From contig JAJZLU010000002.1 of NCBI GenBank assembly GCA_021850545.1, positions 1-64,000 of the forward strand: a stretch of 64,000 nt of DNA, written 5' to 3'. How positions within the stretch are numbered: the stretch's first letter is position 1; each line of letters starts with the position of its first letter. Below are positions 1 to 8,867 of the stretch, one piece after another. A model generated the notes under the pieces. That model was given only the letters and a program-made list of their open reading frames with translations. It was not told the DNA's origin and did not search any database. Source of the DNA: Thermoplasmata archaeon. GTDB taxonomy: Archaea > Thermoplasmatota > Thermoplasmata > Thermoplasmatales > Thermoplasmataceae. A program made the translations under genes and the position numbers.

Positions 1-1160
1 CGTACTGGCCACAGATAGAGGGTCTTGCAGGCGTACAGAATACCGGAGTTACATCAGTAAGCGCCCACCCATCCCTGCAGATAAAGGGATTCCCGACACT
101 GGGTATTTACTTCTTTAACTTCAACCTTAACACTAACACACAGATGCTCAACACACTGGTGCACAACGAGAACGTGCCTGCAACATTGTTTGTTAACCCG
201 AACGTGAGGAAGGCATTTGCATACGCATTCAACTACTCGAACTATCTTAACACAGATATTGGAAATGCCCTGTACAACACAACCTTCGCTACAGGCTATG
301 CAGGCATGCTGCCATCCGGAATGCTTTACAACCAGAGCATTGCACAGCTGAATGAACTTGGCTACTACCACTTTGCCAACCAGGCAAATGATGGGTTAGC
401 TAATGCAAATCTCAGTGCTGCAAAGACTTACTGGAGCTACTTTGTTAACGGCTTCAGCAACACAACAATACACGACAACTTCGGTGACATGGGGCTTATC
501 CAAAAGACTGCAGGAGCACCTGTTACGTACAAAGGCAACCCACTGGTAATTCCAATATTCGTGCCACTGGGAGACCAGCCTGATACTTCAGCAGCAACAA
601 CATGGGGATCGGTACTGTCGCAGTTGATTCCGGGAGCCTCATTCCCGGTAGTGGGTGTAACATACACGCAGATATTCCAGACATATGCCATAGCTGGAGG
701 CAACCCAATGCCTATTAGCTGGGGTGGCTGGGCACCTGACTTCGTATTCCCAACTGACTACCAGGGATCAATGTCTATGCCACTGAACACATCCACATAC
801 ATGGGTCCGGCAAGCTATAACCCGTGGTTCCTCGGCGGTGGAAACACATCGTCTTCGTCAAACCTGCACAACCCAACAATGAACCTGACGGAGCAGAATT
901 TCACCTATAGGATGATCAGTGCATACAACAATGCAACATCTGCCACAACAGCAGCATTGCAGCAGAAGTGGTTCCAGATAGTGAATGGTTTCATCATAAA
1001 CCAGACAATGCAGGTATACCTCTACCAGACATACCTGTACTGGACCATCAGTTCAAAGATTGTAGGCAGTGACATTGTGAACTACCAGGAAAACCAGCTG
1101 GTAGGGGCAGGTCAGGAACTGACGTATAATCTGTTGAACTACAACACCACTGCAACCTAA
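1..1160 (+). CDS. Peptide ABC transporter solute-binding protein (family 5), 3' part only
   Basis: The open frame runs in from before the window (reading from base 3) and ends at TAA 1158-1160, so only the C-terminal ~385 residues are present and the start is not visible. The first internal ATG (144) is not the real start, because coding sequence such as YWPQIEGLAGVQNTG precedes it. The tail has the look of SBP_bac_5 proteins: a WGGWAPDF segment near residue 190 of the 144 frame (compare GWxADY in OppA/DppA) and many aromatic and Asn/Thr residues with NxS/T sequons. Family role: extracytoplasmic capture of oligopeptides for the Opp/Dpp importer. It converges on the opp operon at 2531-7600 and is probably its binding protein. 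Family call fairly sure; substrate inferred. Confidence 0.8.
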   Translation, partial: YWPQIEGLAGVQNTGVTSVSAHPSLQIKGFPTLGIYFFNFNLNTNTQMLNTLVHNENVPATLFVNPNVRKAFAYAFNYSNYLNTDIGNALYNTTFATGYAGMLPSGMLYNQSIAQLNELGYYHFANQANDGLANANLSAAKTYWSYFVNGFSNTTIHDNFGDMGLIQKTAGAPVTYKGNPLVIPIFVPLGDQPDTSAATTWGSVLSQLIPGASFPVVGVTYTQIFQTYAIAGGNPMPISWGGWAPDFVFPTDYQGSMSMPLNTSTYMGPASYNPWFLGGGNTSSSSNLHNPTMNLTEQNFTYRMISAYNNATSATTAALQQKWFQIVNGFIINQTMQVYLYQTYLYWTISSKIVGSDIVNYQENQLVGAGQELTYNLLNYNTTAT

Positions 1161-1177
1161 AAAATCTCTAACCCAAA

Positions 1178-1198
1178 TTTTTTATTTTTTTATTTCTT
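1178..1198 (+). terminator. T-rich terminator after the solute-binding protein gene
   Basis: About 15 bp after the stop codon lie two T runs interrupted by single A bases. No strong stem precedes them, which fits oligo-T archaeal termination. Confidence 0.5.
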
Positions 1199-1238
1199 AA
1201 TTTATAATTTTTCTTAGGCATTTTCATTTAATTTGGAA

Positions 1239-1250
1239 AAGTATTTATCT
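1239..1250 (+). promoter_or_regulatory. TATA-like element for the 1289 gene
   Basis: An AGTATTTATC stretch lies about 45 bp before ATG 1289, and a purine-rich AAGTGAAG (1276-1283) sits just ahead of the start as a likely ribosome binding site. Together they suggest a short leadered transcript. Confidence 0.4.
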
Positions 1251-1288
1251 TCTGTATTACCTAACATACCTGCTAAAAGTGAAGAAGT

Positions 1289-2152
1289 ATGTCACCTGAA
1301 ATAAGATCAAGGCGGTTCAAGGGTGGCGCGAGCCAGTTTCGGAAATTCTTTTTAATCATGAAAGCCGACAGGCACCTTCAGCTTGCAGTATTTCTACTAC
1401 TGGCCGGGGGCCTTCTAATAGGTTTTTCCAGCCAATTTATCCCCCCATTTGTATCACAGGAAAGTTATACTATACAGATGACCAATAACCCTCATAATGC
1501 AGGCGGCGGGATTTCTCAAGTAGAAGAATTAAACATTTACGCCGAATCACCTAATTATCCCATCTATATCAATATAAATGACAGCCAACAGCAGACCATA
1601 AGTTATCAGATTTATTTTGTAAACGATACCAATCTGGCTGTAGGCTTTGGACCTCAGAAGCTAATCGAAAGCGGCCAGTTCAACGGTCCCGTAACACTGA
1701 CCATTCCAAACACGGTTTACCACATGTCTTATCTTCTGAAACTTAGTTCTCCGGACAATTCATACTTTCTGGTTCCCGTAACTTATTCACAGACTGTTTA
1801 CCAGTACCCACCTGCCAACTACTATCTTCTTGCGCCCGGGATCATTGCTATGCTCATGGGTGTAATCTTTATTGGCGCTGGCCTTATCAATATACATTCT
1901 GACAAGGAAAGATATTATGCCCACCTGAAGCTGGAAAACTCCGAGATAGAATATCTTTTCAGGCAATCCAGGCAACTGGGCACCCTTCCATGGATTGGAA
2001 AGGTAGTCCTTGGCCCGTTCCTTGCAGCTATTGGCTTCGTTTTGTTCGGGAACGGATTCCTACTCTCCTGGGTGGGAATTGTGTTGATCCTGGTAGGCAT
2101 AGCGATTATGCTCAATGGAATAATACAGAAAATATCTGCACGCAGGTTCTAA
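1289..2152 (+). CDS. Membrane protein with extracytoplasmic domain, unknown function
   Basis: 287 aa, family not recognised. A basic N-terminus (residues 1-29) precedes a hydrophobic segment at ~32-52 (LQLAVFLLLAGGLLIGF). A polar, Asn/Tyr-rich domain follows (~55-175), then a second membrane helix (~180-205), a short charged loop (SDKERYYAHLKLENSEIEY) and one or two C-terminal helices (~238-280). The topology suggests an external domain held between membrane helices. M24 (1358) is an alternative start. It lies between the solute-binding protein and the convergent opp operon and overlaps the 3' end of 2149-2559 by 4 bp. A role in peptide transport is only positional inference. Confidence 0.65.
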   Translation: MSPEIRSRRFKGGASQFRKFFLIMKADRHLQLAVFLLLAGGLLIGFSSQFIPPFVSQESYTIQMTNNPHNAGGGISQVEELNIYAESPNYPIYININDSQQQTISYQIYFVNDTNLAVGFGPQKLIESGQFNGPVTLTIPNTVYHMSYLLKLSSPDNSYFLVPVTYSQTVYQYPPANYYLLAPGIIAMLMGVIFIGAGLINIHSDKERYYAHLKLENSEIEYLFRQSRQLGTLPWIGKVVLGPFLAAIGFVLFGNGFLLSWVGIVLILVGIAIMLNGIIQKISARRF

Positions 2153-2559
2153 GGTTCCTGTGCCTTTTCTTTTTCCATCAATTCTTTTTCAACTTCAGAT
2201 TTCTTCCTGTACCTTTTCTCTATTGCCTCTTCACCGAAAAGCCTGAAGTAGAGTTTTATTTCATAATAAATGAGAATCCCGTCTATGAAAACGGAAAGCA
2301 GGATCAGGTAAAGTGTATATATCGGGACCCCCGAGATGGTGACATCTGGTGTAATGCTCTGAATGAAGGGTTCCTGGTAGAAATAAAAGACCACCGCACC
2401 ATCGAGAAATAATGATAAAAATATGAAGAATCCCTTGAAGAAATCTTCAAAAATGTAAAGGAAGACCTGCTTCCTCGTCAGGTCCTTCGAAGTGAACCTT
2501 TCCTCGTCTTCTTCTGTCTGGCCTTTCTCCCTAATCCGAGGTTGCTGTTGCTGAGGCAT
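2149..2559 (-). CDS. Small two-helix membrane protein at the end of the opp operon
   Basis: 136 aa, unrecognised. A charged, Gln-rich N-terminus (~1-30) precedes two hydrophobic segments: ~33-60 (VFLYIFEDFFKGFFIFLSLF) and ~82-103 (YTLYLILLSVFIDGILIYY). A strongly charged Lys/Glu tail follows. Its start lies inside the 3' end of oppF (29-bp overlap), so it is probably translated from the opp transcript. It may be an accessory subunit of the transporter, but nothing in the sequence proves this. Confidence 0.65.
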   Translation of the reverse strand: MPQQQQPRIREKGQTEEDEERFTSKDLTRKQVFLYIFEDFFKGFFIFLSLFLDGAVVFYFYQEPFIQSITPDVTISGVPIYTLYLILLSVFIDGILIYYEIKLYFRLFGEEAIEKRYRKKSEVEKELMEKEKAQEP

Positions 2560-3988
2560 TCTCTATTACTTCTTCCCTGGCTTTTTGCACTGGTTCCTCA
2601 TAAAGCAGGCAGGAAACGAAATGTCCTTTCCTGACTTCTTTCAATGTTGGCACATCGGGTTCAATCTGCTGAACCCTTATGGTCACGCCATCATCAAGGA
2701 ATTTGACACTTTCGATGGACTTGAACATGATTCCTGCTCCGACTTTAGCTTCCTTCTCAATGAGATCATTGAATAGCTTCAGCAGGGCTTCCCTGTTTGC
2801 ACCAGGTGTACTCAGTAAAACATCAAGTGAGTTTGCCTCCTCATCTGTTACGATCTCAGAGATAGGGGGGAAATCCTTAGCTTCAGGGTTTCTGTAAGGC
2901 TCCAGCATTGATCTGACAGGGGCCGCAATGTCTCTGGGTGACCATCCGCAGTTTTTCATAGCTTCTGGGCACCTTGGGTGGAAATAGCACCCCTTAGGAG
3001 GATTTGCTGGGCTTGGTATTTCACCCTCGAGAATTATTCTGCCCTTTCTCCTATCAGGGTCAATTGATGGAATCGCAGACAAAAGTGCCTTGGTGTATGG
3101 ATGAAGCATCTCCGTAAACAGTCTGTCTGTGTCTGTTAGTTCAGCAACGCGGCCCAGGTACATTACTGCTACCCTGTCAGCCATTAGCCTAATAACATTG
3201 AGGTGGTGGGAAATGAACAGGTAAGAGAGTCCCCTCTCCTTTTGAATAGTCTTCAGCATGTTCAGGATCTGTGCCTGGACAGACACATCCAATGCTGATG
3301 TTGGTTCATCAAGCACAAGAAGCTTTGGCTCGATCCCAATTGCCCTTGCTATGCCTATCCTCTGCCTCTGCCCGCCGCTGAATTCATGTGGGAACCTGTA
3401 GAGGTGGTCTTCGCTCAACCCAATCTCCTCTACGAGCTCCTTCTCCTTGTCAAAGATATCGTCTGCGCTCATGTCGGTAAGAAGCCTCATGGGCTCTGCA
3501 ATGACATCTTTGATGAGTTTCCTTGGGTCAAGTGAACTGAATGGGTCCTGGAATATCGGCTGCATGTACTTTCTGTATTCCTTCATTTTCCTTGAGGAAA
3601 GCCTGGTAAGTGAGTTCTCGCTCCTTATCTCCTCAAGTTCTGCTTCCAGCGCCTCCATTTCCCTAGTTTCATCGGGGGTCAGGGTTGTTTTCTTCAGGTA
3701 CTTGTTGAGTTGCTCTTCCTTTTCCATAACCTTTTCCATGACATCCTCAGGCAGGTTGAAGTACACATCGCCTGCGGTTGCCTGTATAAGGCCCAAAATG
3801 GTTCTTCCCAGTGTTGTTTTTCCGCAGCCGGTTTCACCCACAACGCCGAGGGTCTCACCCTCCCTGAGGGCAAAGGACACATCATCGAGTGCCCTCACGC
3901 TGCCTCCAGCCTTGAGCAGATTTGAGCTTATTGGGAAATATTTCTTCAAATGTGAAACGTACAGTAATGTCTTGTTTGCTTCCGGCAT
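2531..3988 (-). CDS. oppF: Oligopeptide ABC transporter ATPase, OppF type, with insertions
   Basis: 485 aa. Walker A GETGCGKT (~51-58), Q-loop FQDP (~146-149), signature FSGGQRQR (~203-210) and Walker B LLVLDEPT (~223-230) define an OppF/DppF ATPase that energises peptide import from the cytoplasmic face. Two features are unusual. A charged, helical ~55-residue insert (about 80-138) sits between Walker A and the Q-loop. The C-terminal oligopeptide-transporter domain is split: CYFHPRCPEAMKNC is separated by roughly 90 residues from the last Cys (FVSCLLY). The usual length is ~320-330 aa. The start abuts the oppD stop with no gap, and the small membrane gene overlaps its 3' end. Confidence 0.9.
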   Translation of the reverse strand: MPEANKTLLYVSHLKKYFPISSNLLKAGGSVRALDDVSFALREGETLGVVGETGCGKTTLGRTILGLIQATAGDVYFNLPEDVMEKVMEKEEQLNKYLKKTTLTPDETREMEALEAELEEIRSENSLTRLSSRKMKEYRKYMQPIFQDPFSSLDPRKLIKDVIAEPMRLLTDMSADDIFDKEKELVEEIGLSEDHLYRFPHEFSGGQRQRIGIARAIGIEPKLLVLDEPTSALDVSVQAQILNMLKTIQKERGLSYLFISHHLNVIRLMADRVAVMYLGRVAELTDTDRLFTEMLHPYTKALLSAIPSIDPDRRKGRIILEGEIPSPANPPKGCYFHPRCPEAMKNCGWSPRDIAAPVRSMLEPYRNPEAKDFPPISEIVTDEEANSLDVLLSTPGANREALLKLFNDLIEKEAKVGAGIMFKSIESVKFLDDGVTIRVQQIEPDVPTLKEVRKGHFVSCLLYEEPVQKAREEVIENASATATSD

Positions 3989-5551
3989 TTAATTTACAAC
4001 CTCCTTTGAATAAAGGAAACAGGCAACCTTGTGGTTTTTCTGGACCTCAACCAGGGCTGGTTTCTTCTCTGCGCATATGTCCATCTTGAACTTGCACCTA
4101 GGGTGGAATCTGCAGCCAGTTGGGGGAGAAATGAGGTTTGGCACGGATCCGGGAATTGATTCAAGCTTAATCTCGTTCCTTGACTTTACATCCGCCCTTG
4201 GAATTGAGCTGAGTAAACCCGTGGTGTATGGGTGCAAGGGGTTATTGAAAAGCTCAGAAGCAGGGCCCTCCTCAACGAGGTTTCCTGCGTACATTACCCC
4301 AAGCCTCTCGCACATTTCAGCTATAACAGCGAGGTCATGTGTTATGAACAGCACTGAGGTGCCAGTTACCTTGTTAAGATCCCTAATGAGGTCCAGAATC
4401 TGGGCTTGGGTTGTAACATCAAGTGCAGTGGTTGGCTCATCTGCTATAAGCATCATTGGGTTGGAAGCTATGGCCATTGCGATCATTGCCCTCTGCTGCA
4501 TGCCTCCACTCAATTCGTGGGGATACGCATCATAGACCCTGCCAGGTTCTGCTATATTGACAAGGGTCAGCAGTTCTATACCCCTTCTCCTGGCCTCTTC
4601 CTCAAAGACCACTTCAAACCTCTTGCCTAAGAGCCTCCTTTTCCAGATGAATGAAGAGAAATCCTTCTTCAGTGAATAGCTTAGGTATTCAATCTGCTGT
4701 TCAAGGACTGCAGCATTGTTGACTTCGTTCTTTGATTCGGCCTCCACAAGCTTAAGGGTCAGTTCGAAGAGTTCCTCTTCTCGCTTGTAATAGTCCCTCA
4801 TTGTTGTGATATGGGTAAGCTCATTGCCTCTTTTCTTGCCCATGATGACTTCAGTGAGTTCCTTGAGGGTTAAGGCAGAGTCTGCTCCGCTCTTCAGGAT
4901 ATTCACGATCTCATCCTCAGCCACCGGCACTGCATATTGCCGTGTCCATTTGTTTACCAGAGGCCTGAAGTCTCCCTTTGTGTCCCTGATCTCATTGTAG
5001 AAATTCCTTACGTCTTCTTGTGTCAGGCTCTCCCTTCTTATGATGGAGTTTGCAATCTCGACTCTGTTGTGAAGCAGGATATTCTCAGAAATCTGCTTCC
5101 CTATAGATATAACGGGGTTAAGGGCGAGGGACGGTTCCTGGAAGATCATAGCGATCTTTCTTCCTCTTATCTTTGATATGACAAAGTTATGGCGCTTTAT
5201 GAGGCGCTTGTTCCTCTTTACCCTCACATCCGTCTCAGACTTTACGTTTATCCTGGCAAGTTTGGGAAGGTCGTTGAGGATATTGTAATTGTCAATGTAA
5301 ATTGAGCCAGAAATAATCCTGCCTGGAGGATCTGGAATAAGATCCATTATGGAGGTGGCAGTAACACTCTTGCCGCATCCGCTCTCTCCAACGAGGCCAA
5401 ATATTTCACCTTTCTTAACGGCGAGTGTAACCCCATCTAAAGCCTTGACGATTCCCTTTGAGGTGAAGAATCTGGTTACCAGATTCTCCACTCTAAGGTA
5501 CTCCTCACCATTGTTCTTGGTTTTAATTTCTTCTTGCTGTTCCTCTACCAT
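3989..5551 (-). CDS. oppD: Oligopeptide ABC transporter ATPase, OppD type, with ~150-aa insertion
   Basis: 520 aa against ~330 in typical OppD. Walker A GESGCGKS (~55-62), Q-loop FQEP (~137-140), signature LSGGMQQR (~347-354) and Walker B LIADEPT (~368-374) are intact, so it should hydrolyse ATP for peptide uptake. Between the Q-loop and the signature lie about 205 residues instead of ~55-60. The extra part is helical and charged (e.g. KREEELFELTLKLVEAE). The C-terminal peptide-transporter domain carries CRFHPRCKFKMDIC and a final VACFLY. Four Cys in this arrangement bind a [4Fe-4S] cluster in some DppD/OppD proteins (family knowledge). Six bp separate it from oppC. Confidence 0.9.
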   Translation of the reverse strand: MVEEQQEEIKTKNNGEEYLRVENLVTRFFTSKGIVKALDGVTLAVKKGEIFGLVGESGCGKSVTATSIMDLIPDPPGRIISGSIYIDNYNILNDLPKLARINVKSETDVRVKRNKRLIKRHNFVISKIRGRKIAMIFQEPSLALNPVISIGKQISENILLHNRVEIANSIIRRESLTQEDVRNFYNEIRDTKGDFRPLVNKWTRQYAVPVAEDEIVNILKSGADSALTLKELTEVIMGKKRGNELTHITTMRDYYKREEELFELTLKLVEAESKNEVNNAAVLEQQIEYLSYSLKKDFSSFIWKRRLLGKRFEVVFEEEARRRGIELLTLVNIAEPGRVYDAYPHELSGGMQQRAMIAMAIASNPMMLIADEPTTALDVTTQAQILDLIRDLNKVTGTSVLFITHDLAVIAEMCERLGVMYAGNLVEEGPASELFNNPLHPYTTGLLSSIPRADVKSRNEIKLESIPGSVPNLISPPTGCRFHPRCKFKMDICAEKKPALVEVQKNHKVACFLYSKEVVN

Positions 5552-5557
5552 GATAGT

Positions 5558-6508
5558 TTACCTTCTTAGTTTGGGGTCAAGTACATCTCTAAGCCCATCT
5601 CCCAGGAGATTGATTGACACAGTGAACAGTAGGATGAAAATTCCCGGTATGATAACAGGCCACCACAGTCCTGCACCGAGCCAATTCTGTCCCAGGCTGA
5701 TTATGTTTCCAAGTTCGGGGAAGTAAGGGTCACTTATAACTCCCAGATAGAAAAGCACAGCAAAGAGCTGCATGATGCTACCCAGATCCAGTGAAATCTG
5801 TACGAAAACTGGTGAAAGCACATTCGGAAGAACGTGCGAAAATACATTTCTTACTGTGGAAGCTCCAGATGCAGTGGCTGCTTCCACATACTTCATAGAC
5901 TTTATGTAAAGTGCCTGCCCTCTTGCCAGCCTTGCATAGGTTGGCCACCATACAATCAGAAGGGCATAAACCGCCATTATGATGTATCTTCCAAGAAGGA
6001 ATATGAAAGCAAGGGCAAGAATTAGGAATGGTATACTGAAGAATACATCGGTAATTCTCATCAGTATCTCATCAATGTATCCGCCCTTAAAGCCCGCGAT
6101 TGCTCCAATTACTGTGCCAATCCCTGCCCCTATGAGCACGATGAAAAGTGAATATCCAATATCGAATTTTATAGCCGCCAGCGATATGGTTAACAGCGGA
6201 TACTGGTGCGAATAAAACTCAGTATAGCCAAGAAGTCCAGGAAGCCCATGTGAAAATGATGGGCCAATAGGTGTAACAGCTGTTGGAATGCTGAAGGATA
6301 AAAGGTTGCTGGCGTTTGTAACCCCAAGATACCTGGGAAATACCAGGTCTAGGAATGCTATAATGAAGTAGAAGGTAGTGATTATCATCCCCACCAGCGC
6401 GAGCTTATTCTTCAAGAGCAACCTAAACGTGTGAGAATAATCTTCAAGTTTTGGGTGTCTTTTCTTAACAGGCAGCTGTTTCGCCTGCATCACAGTTGTG
6501 TCTACCAT
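5558..6508 (-). CDS. oppC: Oligopeptide ABC transporter permease, OppC type
   Basis: 316 aa inner-membrane subunit. After a soluble N-terminus (~1-33) a first helix (~34-55) is followed by an extracytoplasmic loop and five further hydrophobic segments. The EAA loop that contacts the ATPase is seen as KYVEAATASGASTVRNVF (~205-225), followed by HVLPNVLSPV. The N-terminal topology and the C-terminal LLGDGLRDVLDPKLRR are typical of DppC/OppC. It forms the translocation pore with OppB. It sits 9 bp after oppB and 6 bp before oppD, in one operon. Confidence 0.92.
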   Translation of the reverse strand: MVDTTVMQAKQLPVKKRHPKLEDYSHTFRLLLKNKLALVGMIITTFYFIIAFLDLVFPRYLGVTNASNLLSFSIPTAVTPIGPSFSHGLPGLLGYTEFYSHQYPLLTISLAAIKFDIGYSLFIVLIGAGIGTVIGAIAGFKGGYIDEILMRITDVFFSIPFLILALAFIFLLGRYIIMAVYALLIVWWPTYARLARGQALYIKSMKYVEAATASGASTVRNVFSHVLPNVLSPVFVQISLDLGSIMQLFAVLFYLGVISDPYFPELGNIISLGQNWLGAGLWWPVIIPGIFILLFTVSINLLGDGLRDVLDPKLRR

Positions 6509-6517
6509 TTTTTCACC

Positions 6518-7600
6518 TTAATACCTAATCCTCGGGTCTATGAACGCATAGGCTATGTCTACAATGAGATTAGCCGCCATGAGAGTTACGCCAAACACGA
6601 AAGTCGTGCCTAGAACACCATATATTGCCACGTTTATAACTGCATTCAGTGCCAGTATGCCCATTCCGTAATAGTTGAAAACGGTCTCTACTACTACCAC
6701 TCCTCCCAGAAGCCCAGCGAAAAGTAGCCCAAGAACTGTTACTGTGGGGATCAGGGCATTCTTCCTTACATGCCTCTTTATAACAAGGCTTTCAGGTACA
6801 CCCTTTGAACGTGCAGTCTTGACATATTCCTGGTTGGAAGCATCCACCATTCCTGCCCTTATAAACCTCAATATGGCAGCCAAAAGAGAAAGCGTTAGCG
6901 TTACAACAGGCAAGATGAGATAAATGAATGAACTGTAAGCAAGTTTCCAGTCACCATGGATCAATGCGTCGAATAGAGGCAAATGTGTTGGCCCAGTCAA
7001 CCCAGTAGATGGGTCGAACCAAGGCGGCGGGATAGCCCCAACGGCGTTAAACGAGAATTTTCCTGCTATTGGCAATACTCCAAGCGGGTTTCCAGCTATA
7101 ACATTCTGCCCAAAGAGAAGTTGCAGAAGCAGCCCAAGAAGAAAAACAGGCATGGCATAGAAAGCCAGCGAGAACACTCTCCCTGTCTGGTCTGCCACGG
7201 AATTTGGCCTTGCACCAATGTACGTGCCAAGCGGAATTGCAATCACAATAGAAAGGATGGTGGCAAATAATGCGAGCTGGATTGTTGCAGGGAAATAAAG
7301 CTCTATGCCTTTCAGGACAGACCCTGTATAGATGCTTGTGCTCATAGTGCCCCACTGTCCAGTAAACAGGGCCTTAAGATAGAAGAAGTACTGGATGAAA
7401 ATTGGATAGTTCAAACCAAGGGCAGCCTTTGCATTTGCATATTGAACTGAAATAGGCACTGGTGACTTTGGGTTCACAAACCTGGCAACGAGATAGGTAT
7501 CTGGAAACATCCTCAGAAGAAAGAATACAAGGAGAACCAGACCAAGCAGTGTTGGAATTAACAGCAATAGCCTCCTAATGATAAAATATCTTAGCTCCAT
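6518..7600 (-). CDS. oppB: Oligopeptide ABC transporter permease, OppB type
   Basis: 360 aa, first gene of the opp operon. It has the DppB/OppB N-terminus (YFIIRRLLLLIPTLLGL), a long first external loop, and the EAA motif EYVKTARSKGVPESLVIKR (~265-283) that docks on the ATPase. It ends AFIDPRIRY, as OppB proteins do. Six hydrophobic segments are evident. It acts with OppC as the membrane channel for oligopeptides. The start at 7600 is supported by a TATA box at 7629-7646 on the same strand. Confidence 0.92.
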   Translation of the reverse strand: MELRYFIIRRLLLLIPTLLGLVLLVFFLLRMFPDTYLVARFVNPKSPVPISVQYANAKAALGLNYPIFIQYFFYLKALFTGQWGTMSTSIYTGSVLKGIELYFPATIQLALFATILSIVIAIPLGTYIGARPNSVADQTGRVFSLAFYAMPVFLLGLLLQLLFGQNVIAGNPLGVLPIAGKFSFNAVGAIPPPWFDPSTGLTGPTHLPLFDALIHGDWKLAYSSFIYLILPVVTLTLSLLAAILRFIRAGMVDASNQEYVKTARSKGVPESLVIKRHVRKNALIPTVTVLGLLFAGLLGGVVVVETVFNYYGMGILALNAVINVAIYGVLGTTFVFGVTLMAANLIVDIAYAFIDPRIRY

Positions 7601-7628
7601 ACTATAGACCCGACCAAATTGTAATATC

Positions 7629-7646
7629 GATATATAACCTTTTTCC
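7629..7646 (-). promoter_or_regulatory. Promoter (BRE + TATA) of the opp operon
   Basis: On the minus strand a purine-rich GAAAAAGG (BRE-like) runs directly into TTATATATCG. The TATA centre is about 34 bp before the oppB ATG, predicting a leader of only a few bases. Confidence 0.6.
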
Positions 7647-7824
7647 GAAAGGCTATTTCATTGGTTATTTGATGAAAATTGCCTTAGAAGCTATTGCCCA
7701 ATCACTGTTTTAAACATGGCCATTCTGGTACAAAAAAATCTAGATTTCATTTCTGTCAATTATGGGAAACTGGTGAATCTGCAATGAAATGAAAATAGAG
7801 GTAAGTTGAATGTAAAAATGTGAA

Positions 7825-8760
7825 TTAATTTGTGGCTGATGGAGTTATGTAGTGGGATGTTGGTTTCCTGTTCTTGACATGGTTGAACCACCAAATCTTT
7901 GAAACAAGCTTCACATCCTCGAACGGGTTCTCTATTGAAGGTTCCCTGAAGCACTGGGTAAAACAGTCATTGCACTGGTTGTCGTAGTATTCCCAGTTTG
8001 GTTTCTTGTTCAGGACAACTTCCATGTGTGTGAAGCACGGGTGAACCTTTCCACGGTAATCCGTGTAATAAGTGGTCTGTCCGGCCCTGCATGGTGAAAC
8101 CATCTTGCCGTCCAGATAATCCACCGCCTCCTTGTAATAGCTTCTCGTGTTCCCGAACACATGGTCATTGTAGTGGTCAGCGGCATATGAGAAAGCCTGT
8201 CTTATCATTGCGGGCTCAACCTGAAAGTCCTGGAAGTAGTATGAACTCTGGTCCGGGAAGCACATTGAAAGCGGAACCCCGAGTTCCCGGTTCGCGTATT
8301 CAACCATGTCCTTTACCTTGAAGTAGTTGAAATTAGTCACAAGTGCGTTTGCTGTAAGCACCTTGACCTTGTCTTTTGACTCCTTAATGGTTTTTACCAC
8401 GGTGTCGAAGATCTTGAGGCCCCTGTATTCGTTGTGCTCTTCAGGTATGTTGCTGTCAAGTGAAATGGTCATGCCATCAAGATATGGTGTTATCTTTTTC
8501 AGTACGTAAGGGTTGGTTCCGTTTGAAGCAATATGGGTTATGAAGTGGTTCTCCTTCAGCCTCTTCAGAATGGATTCAATTGATTTGTTAAGGGTTGGCT
8601 CTCCGCCAGTCAATGAAACAATCTTGACCTTGTTCTTCTTCATCTCAGCAATGTGCTTGTCAATGAGTTCTTCGGGGAAGAAGATTTTGCCCTGCCAGGC
8701 ATTGCAACTCTTGCATCTGAGGTTGCAAAAGTAGTCGATGTTCCATATCATTGATTTCAT
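7825..8760 (-). CDS. Radical SAM protein with C-terminal cysteine cluster (SPASM/twitch-like)
   Basis: 311 aa. The N-terminal motif CNLRCKSC (C12, C16, C19) is the radical SAM [4Fe-4S] site. It is followed by the SAM-binding SLTGGEPTLN (~49-58). The C-terminal third holds further cysteines (SPCRAG, VHPCFTH, NQCNDCFTQCF), suggesting an auxiliary Fe-S cluster as in SPASM or twitch enzymes. Such enzymes modify peptides or small molecules; the substrate cannot be read here. No obvious precursor peptide is encoded next to it. It stands alone, with a weak TATA-like TTATTAAT at about 8783-8792. Class confident, function unknown. Confidence 0.85.
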   Translation of the reverse strand: MKSMIWNIDYFCNLRCKSCNAWQGKIFFPEELIDKHIAEMKKNKVKIVSLTGGEPTLNKSIESILKRLKENHFITHIASNGTNPYVLKKITPYLDGMTISLDSNIPEEHNEYRGLKIFDTVVKTIKESKDKVKVLTANALVTNFNYFKVKDMVEYANRELGVPLSMCFPDQSSYYFQDFQVEPAMIRQAFSYAADHYNDHVFGNTRSYYKEAVDYLDGKMVSPCRAGQTTYYTDYRGKVHPCFTHMEVVLNKKPNWEYYDNQCNDCFTQCFREPSIENPFEDVKLVSKIWWFNHVKNRKPTSHYITPSATN

Positions 8761-8867
8761 ATGGGATTTCAGTAATAATCAGAATTAATAAACTTGTTGG
8801 GAAGGGATAGTTGAAAAATTTCCACCCAGTTTTCTCCTAAGATCAACTCTGCAAGAAATTTGTCCAA

